Positions 41,411 to 49,400 of a stretch of 64,000 nt of DNA are shown piece after piece; position 1 is the first letter of the stretch, and each line of letters begins with the position of its first letter. Source of the DNA: Actinomyces slackii. Its GTDB lineage: Bacteria > Actinomycetota > Actinomycetes > Actinomycetales > Actinomycetaceae. The translations under genes and the position numbers were made by a program. The notes under the pieces were generated by a model, which saw nothing but the letters and a program-made list of their open reading frames with translations, was not told where the DNA came from and ran no database searches. The stretch is taken from the NCBI RefSeq assembly GCF_900637295.1, contig NZ_LR134363.1:3100001-3164000 (forward strand), given 5' to 3'.

Positions 41411-42526
41411 TCAGGCCAGCAGCTCGGCGACGTCGGCGGTCTCGATGCCCAGGGTCTGCCCCACTCCTGCGGTGTAGAGGGCGCCCTCGTGGGTGCTCAC
41501 GCCGCGAGCCAGGTCCGGGCGGGCGGCGCAGGCGCCCCGCCAGCCCTCATCGGCCAGGGCCAGGGCGTAGGGCAGGGTGGCGTTGGTCAGCGCGTGGGTG
41601 GAGGTGTAGGGCACGGCGCCGGGCATGTTGGCCACGCAGTAGAAGGTGGTCCCCTCCACCTGGTAGGTGGGATCGGTGTGGGTGGTGGGCCGGGAGTCCT
41701 CGAAGCACCCGCCCTGGTCGATGGCGATGTCCACCAGCACTGAGCCGGGGCGCATGCTCGCCACCATCTGGCGAGTCACCAGGCGGGGGGCCTTGGCCCC
41801 GGGGACGAGGACGGCGCCGATGACCAGGTCGGCCTGGGCCACGGCCTGGGCGACGTCCAGGGCGGTGGAGTAGCGGGTGCGGATGGCACCGCCGGAGATC
41901 TCCTCGATGTGGCGCATGCGGGCGGCGGAGATGTCGAAGACGGTGACATCCGCCCCCATGCCGGCACTGACCTGGGCCGCGCACAGCCCGGCGGTGCCCC
42001 CGCCCAGAACGACGACGGATCCGCGGCGCACCCCGGAGGACCCGCCCAGCAGCACGCCGGACCCGCCGTGGGGCTTGAGCAGGGCGTCAGCGCCCACCTG
42101 GGCGGACAGGCGCCCGGCGATCTCGCTCATGGGAGCCAGCAGGGGCAGCCCGCCGTCGTCGGTCTGGACGGTCTCATAGGCGATGGAGGTGATCCTGCGG
42201 GCCAGGAGCTCCTCGGTCAGGGGGCGGTCGGCGGCCAGGTGCAGGAAGGTGAACAGGAGCTGGCCGGGGCGCATGAGCTCGTACTCCGAGGCGATGGGCT
42301 CCTTGACCTTGAGGACCATCTCCGCCTGGTCCCACACGTCAGCCGCCCGGGGGACGACAGTGGCGCCGGCCTGGGCGTACTGCTCGTCGGTGATGGCCGA
42401 GCCGGTCCCGGCGCCGGCCTGGATGAGGATCTCGTGCCCGCGCTGGGCCAGGGCGTGGACGCCGGCCGGGGTGATGGCCACGCGATACTCGTTGTCCTTG
42501 ATCTCCGTGGGAACGCCAACTCGCAT
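41411..42526 (-). CDS. ald: Alanine dehydrogenase
   Basis: A 371-residue NAD-dependent alanine dehydrogenase converting L-alanine to pyruvate and ammonium. Seen: VGVPTEIKDNEYRVAITPAG, KVKEPIASEYELMRPGQLLF, LHLAADRPLTE, VLGGGTAGLCAAQVSAGMGADVTVFD-type NAD site, and DIAIDQGGCFEDSRPT with the catalytic Asp. It reads downstream to trpB2 with a 33-bp gap, so the two may share an operon. ATG 42526 is chosen as the family start with AAAGG upstream; the reading from 42562 adds unrelated residues. Confidence 0.94.
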   Translation of the reverse strand: MRVGVPTEIKDNEYRVAITPAGVHALAQRGHEILIQAGAGTGSAITDEQYAQAGATVVPRAADVWDQAEMVLKVKEPIASEYELMRPGQLLFTFLHLAADRPLTEELLARRITSIAYETVQTDDGGLPLLAPMSEIAGRLSAQVGADALLKPHGGSGVLLGGSSGVRRGSVVVLGGGTAGLCAAQVSAGMGADVTVFDISAARMRHIEEISGGAIRTRYSTALDVAQAVAQADLVIGAVLVPGAKAPRLVTRQMVASMRPGSVLVDIAIDQGGCFEDSRPTTHTDPTYQVEGTTFYCVANMPGAVPYTSTHALTNATLPYALALADEGWRGACAARPDLARGVSTHEGALYTAGVGQTLGIETADVAELLA

Positions 42527-42647
42527 GGGGAGCCTTTCATTCGGGAATGTGCGACGGAGCACGATAGTACGCGCTCAGCACTGAGAGGGCCGGATGGTCG
42601 AGGGCGAGAGGTCTCGTCCTCGACCATCCGGCCCCGATGTGTGCCGC

Positions 42648-44135
42648 TCAGGCCTGGAGGCGGTGGGCGACGCGATCGGGGACGCGATCGGCCTCGGGGT
42701 CTCCGATGAGATCCTCGGGGACCTGGGTGGATCGCGAGATCGCGGTCATGGCCTCGCGGGAGACCACCTTGACGCGCTCGCGCCCCTTGGCCTGCCCGGT
42801 GGAGACGGTGACCTCGCCGTAGGACTCGCCGAGCTCGCGCTCGTAGGCGTCCAGGAGCTCCCAGCCCTGCCAGGTGGTGAAGGGGACCCCGCGCTGGTTG
42901 AGCATGACCATGACGGCTTCGTGCCCCACCTGGGCCTGGTCCTCGGCGGTGGCGCGCAGCAGCCCGGCCTCGGCGTCGGCCACGAGGTTGGTGATGGTCT
43001 CCTGGGCGTCGGACTTGGTCGAGCCGATCAGCCCGATGGGCCCACGGCGGATCCACCCGGTGGCGTAGACGCCGGTCAGCGGCTTGCCATCCTCGCCGAG
43101 CACTCGGCCACCCTCATTGGGCAGGACGCGGCGCTCGTGGTCGAAGGGCAGGCCCTCGATGGGGCTGGAGGCGTAGCCGACGGCGCGGTAGACGGCCTGG
43201 ACGGGCCAGTCGCGGTACTCCCCCGTGCCGGTGACGTTGCCGTCGCCGGTCAGGCGGGTGCGCTCGGTGCGCAGCCCCACCACATGGCCCTCCTCATTGG
43301 TGAGCACCTCGTGGGGCGCGGAGAAGAGGTGGATGTGGATGCGCTGGGAGGCGGTGAGGTCCTCGGGCTCCTGCATGGCGTAGCCCTCGAGGGCCTTGAC
43401 CACCTGGCGCTGCTGGTTGGAGGCGGCCAGGGCGGCCTGGGAGCCCTCGTCGTACTCGAAGTCCTCCTCGTCGACCAGCACGTCGACGTCGGGCTGCTTG
43501 CCCAGCTCCCGCAGCTCCAGGGGGGTGAACTTGACCTGGGCGGGGCCGCGGCGGCCGAAGACGTGGATGTCGGTGGCCGGGGAGGTGCGCAGGACCTCGG
43601 CGACGTTGGCCGGGATCTCGGTGGTCATGAGGTCCTCGGGGTGCTTGGCCAGCACCCGGGCGATGTCCAGCGCCACGTTGCCCACGCCGATGACGGCGAT
43701 CTCCTTGGCCGTGAGCTCCCAGCTGCGGGGGTGGTCGGGGTGGCCGTCGTACCACGAGACGAAGTCGGCTCCGCCGTGGCACTCGGGGGCGTCGATGCCG
43801 GGGATGTCCAGGGGCGCGTCGGTGTCGGCGCCGGTGGAGAAGATGAGCGCGTCGTAGTGCGTGCGCAGCTCGTCGACGGAGATGTCCCGGCCAACCTCCA
43901 CGTTGCCGATGAGGCGGATGTCCCCGCGCTGGAGGATCTTGTAGAGGGCCACGATGATCTGCTTGATGCGCGGGTGATCGGGGGCCACGCCGTAGCGCAC
44001 CAGCCCGTAGGGGGCGGGCAGGCGCTCGAACAGGTCGATACAGACCTCCATGCCCGACTTCGAGAGGATGTCCGAGGCGTAGATGCCTGCGGGACCGGCT
44101 CCGATGACGGCGACATTGAGAGGACGTGCGTTCAC
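42648..44135 (-). CDS. fprA: Ferredoxin/adrenodoxin-NADP+ reductase (FprA type)
   Basis: A 495-residue flavoprotein moving electrons between NADPH and ferredoxin. Seen: VAVIGAGPAGIYASDIL (FAD), LPAPYGLVRYGVAPDHPRIK, IGVGNVALDIARVLAKHP (NADPH), FGRRGPAQVKFTPLEL and YATGWIRRGPIGLIGSTKSDAQET, all typical of the mycobacterial FprA group. It is about 40 residues longer than FprA, with an extra charged C terminus. GTG 44135 has AGGAAC upstream. It sits just left of the islet boundary. Confidence 0.9.
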   Translation of the reverse strand: MNARPLNVAVIGAGPAGIYASDILSKSGMEVCIDLFERLPAPYGLVRYGVAPDHPRIKQIIVALYKILQRGDIRLIGNVEVGRDISVDELRTHYDALIFSTGADTDAPLDIPGIDAPECHGGADFVSWYDGHPDHPRSWELTAKEIAVIGVGNVALDIARVLAKHPEDLMTTEIPANVAEVLRTSPATDIHVFGRRGPAQVKFTPLELRELGKQPDVDVLVDEEDFEYDEGSQAALAASNQQRQVVKALEGYAMQEPEDLTASQRIHIHLFSAPHEVLTNEEGHVVGLRTERTRLTGDGNVTGTGEYRDWPVQAVYRAVGYASSPIEGLPFDHERRVLPNEGGRVLGEDGKPLTGVYATGWIRRGPIGLIGSTKSDAQETITNLVADAEAGLLRATAEDQAQVGHEAVMVMLNQRGVPFTTWQGWELLDAYERELGESYGEVTVSTGQAKGRERVKVVSREAMTAISRSTQVPEDLIGDPEADRVPDRVAHRLQA

Positions 44136-44263
44136 TGTTCGTTCCTGACGGGTCGGGGGTCGGTTCGGCCCTGGTCAGCGCACGGGCTGCGGGCCGGGAC
44201 ACAGTCTAAAGAGTCGGGCGCACCGCCCCCAGGCGAGATACGCCACGCCAGGCGCGATCCAGG

Positions 44264-44296
44264 CGCTCAGGCCGCGCGGTCCACCAGGAGGCGGGC
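44264..44296. repeat. 33-bp direct repeat, left copy bounding a 4-kb islet
   Basis: Identical over 33 bp to 48297-48329, the 3' end (including stop) of the polyprenyl synthase gene, in the same orientation. Flanking bases differ on both sides. Here it has no gene of its own. It looks like an attachment-site or duplication remnant. Confidence 0.85.
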
Positions 44297-44373
44297 CGTG
44301 CACTCCCTCCCGCACTCCATAGTTTCGTACTACACTTGGGGTCGTCTGACAGAAGCACGAGGAGTGGCCCGCC

Positions 44374-44637
44374 ATGGATGAGACGGTGAGGGTCCATCCG
44401 CGCGTGAGTGTCAGACACCCAGGCATCACACCACAGGATGTGAAGACCGCCTTTCTCGGGGCACTGAGATCTCGTGCCCGGGACACCGACCCGGTGCAGT
44501 GGGTCGGGGTCGGACTGGATGGGCGCGGCCGACTACTGGAGTTCATCGCCGTTGAGCTGGATAGTCACGAATGGCTCGTCTTCCATGCGATGGTCGCCAC
44601 GACCAAGGTGCTTCGCGAGATCGGAATGAGGAGGTAG
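44374..44637 (+). CDS. Probable toxin of a BrnT/RelE-like TA pair
   Basis: An 87-residue protein with the compact alpha/beta look of BrnT/DUF4258-type toxins: RVHPRVSVRHPGITPQDV, VQWVGVGLDGRGRLLEFIAVEL and HEWLVFHAMVATTKVLREIG. These proteins typically cleave mRNA. Family assignment is by pattern and context, not by a decisive motif. A GAGGAG lies 9 nt before ATG 44374. A RHH protein gene starts 4 bp after it, giving the toxin-first order known for BrnT/BrnA. It lies inside the 33-bp repeat-bounded islet. Confidence 0.68.
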   Translation: MDETVRVHPRVSVRHPGITPQDVKTAFLGALRSRARDTDPVQWVGVGLDGRGRLLEFIAVELDSHEWLVFHAMVATTKVLREIGMRR

Positions 44638-44641
44638 CCCC

Positions 44642-44905
44642 ATGAGCCGGTACACAGCGGCCAACGGGACCGAGTTCTCCGACGAGGACATCGAGCGGTG
44701 GGCCCGCCAGGCTGAATCTGAGCAGAGCTATGGAGGCTCCCACCTCGGCCGGGCAGTTCCGGGCCGGCCGATCAGTGTTGGGCACGAGGCAAGACCCTTC
44801 ACTCTGCGGCTTGATGCGGCCCGCCGCGCCAAGCTCGACCACGCTGCGCAGCAGCAGCACACCACGCCCTCTCAGGTCCTGCGCGACCTTATCGACACGC
44901 TCTGA
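44642..44905 (+). CDS. Ribbon-helix-helix antitoxin-like protein
   Basis: An 87-residue protein. The C-terminal third is a ribbon-helix-helix: PFTLRLDAARRAKLDHAAQQ, then HTTPSQVLRDLIDTL. The N-terminal 45 residues are acidic and disordered (NGTEFSDEDIERWARQAESE), as in antitoxins that wrap the toxin. It is 4 bp downstream of the toxin-like gene and would repress the shared promoter. Confidence 0.78.
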   Translation: MSRYTAANGTEFSDEDIERWARQAESEQSYGGSHLGRAVPGRPISVGHEARPFTLRLDAARRAKLDHAAQQQHTTPSQVLRDLIDTL

Positions 44906-44973
44906 CTTCGTCTCCGCCGAGCGTATGTATCCCGCGCGCTCAGGCGACGAGGCCCGCCTACCCGCGCACCCTC

Positions 44974-47427
44974 TCATTCGTCCGAGCCGAGCATCTCGGG
45001 CGCTGGCCTCCTGGTCACGAGTCGGGCGGAGCTCACCGCGGACACCCCGATGACCGCGAGACAGGCCAGGGCCGCACCGGCAGTGGTGCTCCCGGACCAG
45101 TGCATCCGCAGACTCGCCCCTTGGCTCTCCGCCGAGATCTGGGTCATCATCCACAGCAGCAGCACTCCGAACAGGCCGCCGACGACGACAGCCGGGGCAA
45201 CGAGCAGTGCCGCCCTGGTCACGACCATCGAGACCAGGAACCGTCCCCGCGCGCCCACCGCTCGCACGATCCCGAACTCCTTGAGGCGCCTGGACGTATC
45301 GAGCGTGATGGCACTGCTGGCGATGAGCATGGCGACGAACAGACCGATCATGGCCAAGGACCGGTAGAGCTGCGTGCTGTCCTCGACAACCTTGGAGGCC
45401 TGGGCTGATTGATCGGGCCCCGAGGCCAGCACCGTGGTGTCCGCAAGCCCGAGGTCCCCCAGACGGCTGCGGATGGTGCTCGCGACATCCTGCCATGGCA
45501 GGCTGCAGCTGATCTCCAGGGCGCTGACGCCGTCTTGCGGCCACAGCCTGCGGCTGTCCTCGATGCTCATGGCCACCAGGCCCCCGGGCCAGAGGAAGGA
45601 GTGGACGACGGCGTCCACCGTCAGCCGCACAGTCGCCCCGTCGGGAGTGCGCAGTGTGACGACGTCGCCCACGGAGAGATCGTTCTGCTCAGCGAACTGC
45701 GTTGAGATGAATGCGCTGCCGGGGGCCAGCCGGCCTCCTGCCGCCTCTGCCTGCTGCACGACAGGCAGCTGGGAGCCCTCGCTCACTCCCTGGATCAGGA
45801 CCCGTTTGCTCTTGTGGGTGATGTACCCCATCTGAATGGGACGCACATGGGTGACACCGTCAACCCCCTCCACGGACTCCACGGAGGATGCCGGCATGTT
45901 CCGGATCGTTGGCAGATCGTCAGGCGCGGCATCTTGGGCCAGGAGCTCGATGTCCCCCATCCCGGCCATCGTCGGCTCGATGGACCTCTGCAGATTCGTG
46001 GCCAGCCCGGATAGGGACACGAGCAGGACGAGGGCGCCACTGACGACCAGCGCGCCCGACTGCATCTGGGCCGCGACACGGCGATCAGCGCTGCGTGACA
46101 CGAAGCCCGGGCGCGATCGCAGCACTAGACGATCGAAGCATCTCAGCAGGACGGCGATGAGAACGGATCCGAGCAGTACCCACCCGAGCATGAGAAGAAA
46201 CAGGCCGAGCGTCCCCAGGTCTCGCGGGTGCCACCGCACCGCGAGAACGGCGAGGAGCACCGCGAGGGCCCCGCAGGTGGCCGCCAGCGGTGTGGTCCAT
46301 CGACGCTGCCTCGCCTCACCTCGGTACTGATCCTCGGTGGACAGCGAGATGATCGGACGAACTCCTGACCTGGAGGCGATCACGCAGATCAGCAGGACGG
46401 CGCTGGACACGCCGATGTAGACCTGGGGCGAGAGCGGGATCTCAGGCATCGGTGCCGCGCTGTTCCTGAATGCCGCGGGGATGGATTCCATCAGCGCATC
46501 CGCGGCATGAGCCGCGGCGAGCAGTCCGACCGCAAGACCGAGGACCCCGTGCCCCAGCCCAGAGGCCACCGCCAGGCCCCGCAGACGGCCGGCGGAGGCG
46601 CCCAGAGCGCGCAGGAGCAGAAAGCTCTGGCGCTGGGAATCCGCGCTGGATCGAGTGATGGTGAAGATGAGGACCAGGCTGAGCAGAAAGGCCATGACGG
46701 CGACCAGCGGGAGGTTCTTCAGCACCGGATCGATGCCGGTGCGCAACAGTGCATCCGCGGCGGAGCGATCCTGCAGCAGCAGGCCCGGATGCGATTGGGC
46801 ATACGCCTCCAGCTCTCGCAGGAGGTCAGGAGAATCGGCATCGACGAGGACCGCATTGGGGGCTCCGAGCTCGGCATGGCCAAGCCGGGCCAGCGTGGAC
46901 GCGGAGACCACGGCATAGGTGGAGCGGTCGAATTCCGGATGTCCCTGGCTCGAGGGATCCGGGCCGATCGCGGCCTCCCAGGTCTTGGCCCCCACTCTCA
47001 CCGTGATGGATTCGCCGACCTCTCCCCCGATGCTGGCGCGCAAGGTCGAGGAGAGCCACACCTGATCCCGTTCAGCCGGGGAGGCGTCCTGGGAGCGGTC
47101 ATCCGGGATGACGAGCAGCACAGTCTTCTCACCATCCACCATGGCCTCGTGCTGAGCGAGCGGGAGCGCGCGCCCCTCCCCCGCGGTCTCGGCCAAGGAC
47201 TCGATCTGCTCCCTTGTCATGGGGCCGCCGGTTTGGGTCAGGACGATCCTGTTGTGAGAGTGGAACAGTCCGTCGAGCTGATCCCTGATCCCTGATTCGA
47301 AGGCGTTGATGACGAGGAGCACACTGCAGCTCATGGCGGTGGTGGCCGCGATGCCCAGGATCGTCGTGGCGGAGCGGACCCATGATGTGCGGAACAGAGC
47401 CAGCACCAGTCGAATGAACTCCCTCAT
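44974..47427 (-). CDS. ABC transporter permease, FtsX/MacB type
   Basis: An 817-residue permease with two FtsX domains. A helix at the N terminus (ATTILGIAATTAMSCSVLLV), a large extracytoplasmic domain, then clusters of helices around VAVMAFLLSLVLIFTI, LGHGVLGLAVGLLAAAH and SLAMIGLFVAMLIASSAITL, ending with RLVTRRPAPEMLGSDE. Such permeases export lipids, peptides or antibiotics by a mechanotransmission cycle. Start ATG 47427 overlaps the ATPase stop (ATGA). G+C content at third positions is visibly lower than in neighbouring nuo genes. Confidence 0.9.
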   Translation of the reverse strand: MREFIRLVLALFRTSWVRSATTILGIAATTAMSCSVLLVINAFESGIRDQLDGLFHSHNRIVLTQTGGPMTREQIESLAETAGEGRALPLAQHEAMVDGEKTVLLVIPDDRSQDASPAERDQVWLSSTLRASIGGEVGESITVRVGAKTWEAAIGPDPSSQGHPEFDRSTYAVVSASTLARLGHAELGAPNAVLVDADSPDLLRELEAYAQSHPGLLLQDRSAADALLRTGIDPVLKNLPLVAVMAFLLSLVLIFTITRSSADSQRQSFLLLRALGASAGRLRGLAVASGLGHGVLGLAVGLLAAAHAADALMESIPAAFRNSAAPMPEIPLSPQVYIGVSSAVLLICVIASRSGVRPIISLSTEDQYRGEARQRRWTTPLAATCGALAVLLAVLAVRWHPRDLGTLGLFLLMLGWVLLGSVLIAVLLRCFDRLVLRSRPGFVSRSADRRVAAQMQSGALVVSGALVLLVSLSGLATNLQRSIEPTMAGMGDIELLAQDAAPDDLPTIRNMPASSVESVEGVDGVTHVRPIQMGYITHKSKRVLIQGVSEGSQLPVVQQAEAAGGRLAPGSAFISTQFAEQNDLSVGDVVTLRTPDGATVRLTVDAVVHSFLWPGGLVAMSIEDSRRLWPQDGVSALEISCSLPWQDVASTIRSRLGDLGLADTTVLASGPDQSAQASKVVEDSTQLYRSLAMIGLFVAMLIASSAITLDTSRRLKEFGIVRAVGARGRFLVSMVVTRAALLVAPAVVVGGLFGVLLLWMMTQISAESQGASLRMHWSGSTTAGAALACLAVIGVSAVSSARLVTRRPAPEMLGSDE

Positions 47428-48110
47428 TCCCGCGCCCCCTCCGGGCAGACCCTCCCGTCGACGATGTCGATCACCCTATCCGCCGTAGTTGCCACCATCG
47501 GGTCGTGAGTGACAATGATGAGTGTCGCACCATTGACGGCGCGGGCTCGCTCCAGGACGGTCATCACCTCAGCCGCGGAATGCTCATCCAGGTTGCCGGT
47601 CGGCTCATCGGCGAGCAGCAGATTTGGCTCCATGATGAGTGAGCGCGCAATAGCCACCCTCTGCTGCTGCCCACCCGAGAGCTGCGACGGGCGGGCATCC
47701 GCCAGGTCTCCGATCCCCAGATCATTCAAGGTCTGGCGGGCGCGCGCCTCGATCGACCCCCGCTTCAGCCGCGAGGACAGCACCAGCGGCACGGCCACAT
47801 TCTCCCAGGCACTCAATCTGCCCAGCAGATGAAAGGACTGGAACACGAAGCCGATGTTCTTCAATCGGAAGCGCGCTCTTCGCTCCTCACTCGCAGACTC
47901 CAGGGACTCCCCGCAGACATGGACGCGCCCCGACGTGGCCTGCTGCATGCCGCCGATAATGGACAGCAGAGTGCTCTTCCCGGATCCGCTGCGCCCGCGC
48001 ACAGCGATGTACGCCCCCGAGTCAACACTGAGGCTCACGTCGCTGAGAATGGTCTTCTCCTGCGCTGAACCAACCTTCTTGCACACGTGCTCCAGGTCGA
48101 TTATCCGCAT
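47424..48110 (-). CDS. ABC transporter ATP-binding protein (LolD/MacB type)
   Basis: A 228-residue ATPase. Walker A is GRSGSGKSTLLSIIGG, the Q-loop FVFQSFHLLGRLSAWENV, signature LSGGQQQRVAIARSLI, Walker B NLLLADEPTGNLDEHS and the H-loop IIVTHDPMVATTADRV. It drives the adjacent FtsX-type permease. ATG 48110 has a GGGGGAG Shine-Dalgarno; longer in-frame readings to 48230 lack similarity. It is part of the islet framed by 33-bp repeats. Confidence 0.93.
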   Translation of the reverse strand: MRIIDLEHVCKKVGSAQEKTILSDVSLSVDSGAYIAVRGRSGSGKSTLLSIIGGMQQATSGRVHVCGESLESASEERRARFRLKNIGFVFQSFHLLGRLSAWENVAVPLVLSSRLKRGSIEARARQTLNDLGIGDLADARPSQLSGGQQQRVAIARSLIMEPNLLLADEPTGNLDEHSAAEVMTVLERARAVNGATLIIVTHDPMVATTADRVIDIVDGRVCPEGARE

Positions 48111-48296
48111 TCCCGACTCCCCCATTTTCACCAGACGCATTGATCCCGGCACGTCAGAGAATATCATCGCGTGGAGCGGGAAATGCTGGAGTAGCGTCGA
48201 AGGACCTTGGCGGTGACGGAGCGACGGCACCGATTTGTCGGTGGCGGTGGGCGTCCAAGCACCCTCCCGGCAGTCCCGCCCGGCCTGTCTATGCCC

Positions 48297-48329
48297 CGCT
48301 CAGGCCGCGCGGTCCACCAGGAGGCGGGC
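48297..48329. repeat. 33-bp direct repeat, right copy at the 3' end of the polyprenyl synthase gene
   Basis: Same 33 bp as 44264-44296. Here it encodes the last residues LLVDRAA and the stop codon of the synthase. The 4000-bp interval between copies holds the TA pair and ABC transporter. Confidence 0.85.
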
Positions 48330-49400
48330 GAAGTCCTCCATGCCCTCGCGCACCATGGCGGTGCGCTCGCGCGCCTCGGCCTGGGCGGCCTCCACCTCAG
48401 CCGCCCCCTGCCCGGCCAGGCGCTCCGCGGTCCCCTGAGCAACGGCCTCCTCCAGCCCCTCCAGGGCCGCCACGGCGTCGCGCGCCCAGGCGAAGGCCAT
48501 CTCCCGGGTGCGGGCGAGCACCGGATGCTCACGCAGGCGCTCGACCACCTGGGCCAGGGCCTCGTCGTCGGCCAGATCCGCGGTGGACAGGGCCGAGAGG
48601 ATCGACTGCCCGCTCGCGTCGAGCTCCCCGGCCGCCAGGGCCTGGCGCAGCAGGAGCACCGGCATGGTCTCGACTCCCTCGCGCAGGTCGGTTCCCGGGG
48701 TCTTGCCGGTGGTCTCCGAGCTGCCCACCAGGTCGATGACGTCGTCGGCCAACTGGAAGGCCACGCCGATCTTCTCGCCGAAGGCCTCGACGATCTGCTC
48801 GGTGCGCTCCCCCGCCCCGGTGAGCATGGCGCCGTAGCGGGCAGAGACGGCGATGAGTGAGCCGGTCTTGTCCGCCAGGACCTGGATGTAGTGCTCCACC
48901 GGGTCGGTTCCCGCCGGGCGGGGCAGGGTCTCGTGGAGCTGGCCCATGCACAGGCGCTCGAAGGTCTTGGCGTGGGCCAGGACCGCCTCGGGGCCCAGGG
49001 CCGCCACCAGCTGGGAGGCCCGGGCCACCAGGACATCACCGGTGAGGATCGCGGCGGAGTTGCCCCAGACGGTCTGGGCGCTGGGCGCGCCGCGCCTCAA
49101 AGGGGCGTCGTCCATGACGTCGTCGTGGTAGAGCGTGGCGATGTGGGTCAGCTCCACGGCCACGCCCGCGTCGCGCACCATGGGGCCCGTGGCCAGCTCG
49201 GGGTCCCCCAGTTGAGCGGTCAGGAGGGCCAGCACCGGCCGCAGCCGCTTGCCCCCGGCCTTGGCCAGGTGAGAGGTCGGCGGGTTGATCGTCTCATCCG
49301 CACTGGTCACCACCTCCAGGAGCCGGGCCTCAATGGCCTCCAGGGCACCGGAGATGCGGGCCTCGAGACGCGGGGTGCTCAGTGGTAGCGATCCGATCAC
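48300..49400 (-). CDS. Trans-polyprenyl diphosphate synthase
   Basis: A 366-residue class II-like isoprenoid chain elongation enzyme making the side chain of menaquinone, or another long prenyl diphosphate. The first Asp-rich motif is DDVMD (residues 93-97) and the second DDVID (219-223). GGKRLRPVLALL binds IPP. Chain length cannot be read off, though small residues before the first motif favour a long product. GTG 49400 overlaps the nuoN stop (GTGA), so it is the last gene of the nuo operon and supplies the quinone that complex I reduces. Confidence 0.92.
   Translation of the reverse strand: MIGSLPLSTPRLEARISGALEAIEARLLEVVTSADETINPPTSHLAKAGGKRLRPVLALLTAQLGDPELATGPMVRDAGVAVELTHIATLYHDDVMDDAPLRRGAPSAQTVWGNSAAILTGDVLVARASQLVAALGPEAVLAHAKTFERLCMGQLHETLPRPAGTDPVEHYIQVLADKTGSLIAVSARYGAMLTGAGERTEQIVEAFGEKIGVAFQLADDVIDLVGSSETTGKTPGTDLREGVETMPVLLLRQALAAGELDASGQSILSALSTADLADDEALAQVVERLREHPVLARTREMAFAWARDAVAALEGLEEAVAQGTAERLAGQGAAEVEAAQAEARERTAMVREGMEDFARLLVDRAA

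Noticed and set aside
42594-44381. 595-codon plus-strand frame opposite fprA
   Set aside because: Antisense shadow of a gene with clear FAD and NADPH motifs.
44264-48329. Integrase or transposase inside the islet
   Set aside because: Both strands hold only the TA pair and ABC transporter genes; no recombinase motif is seen.
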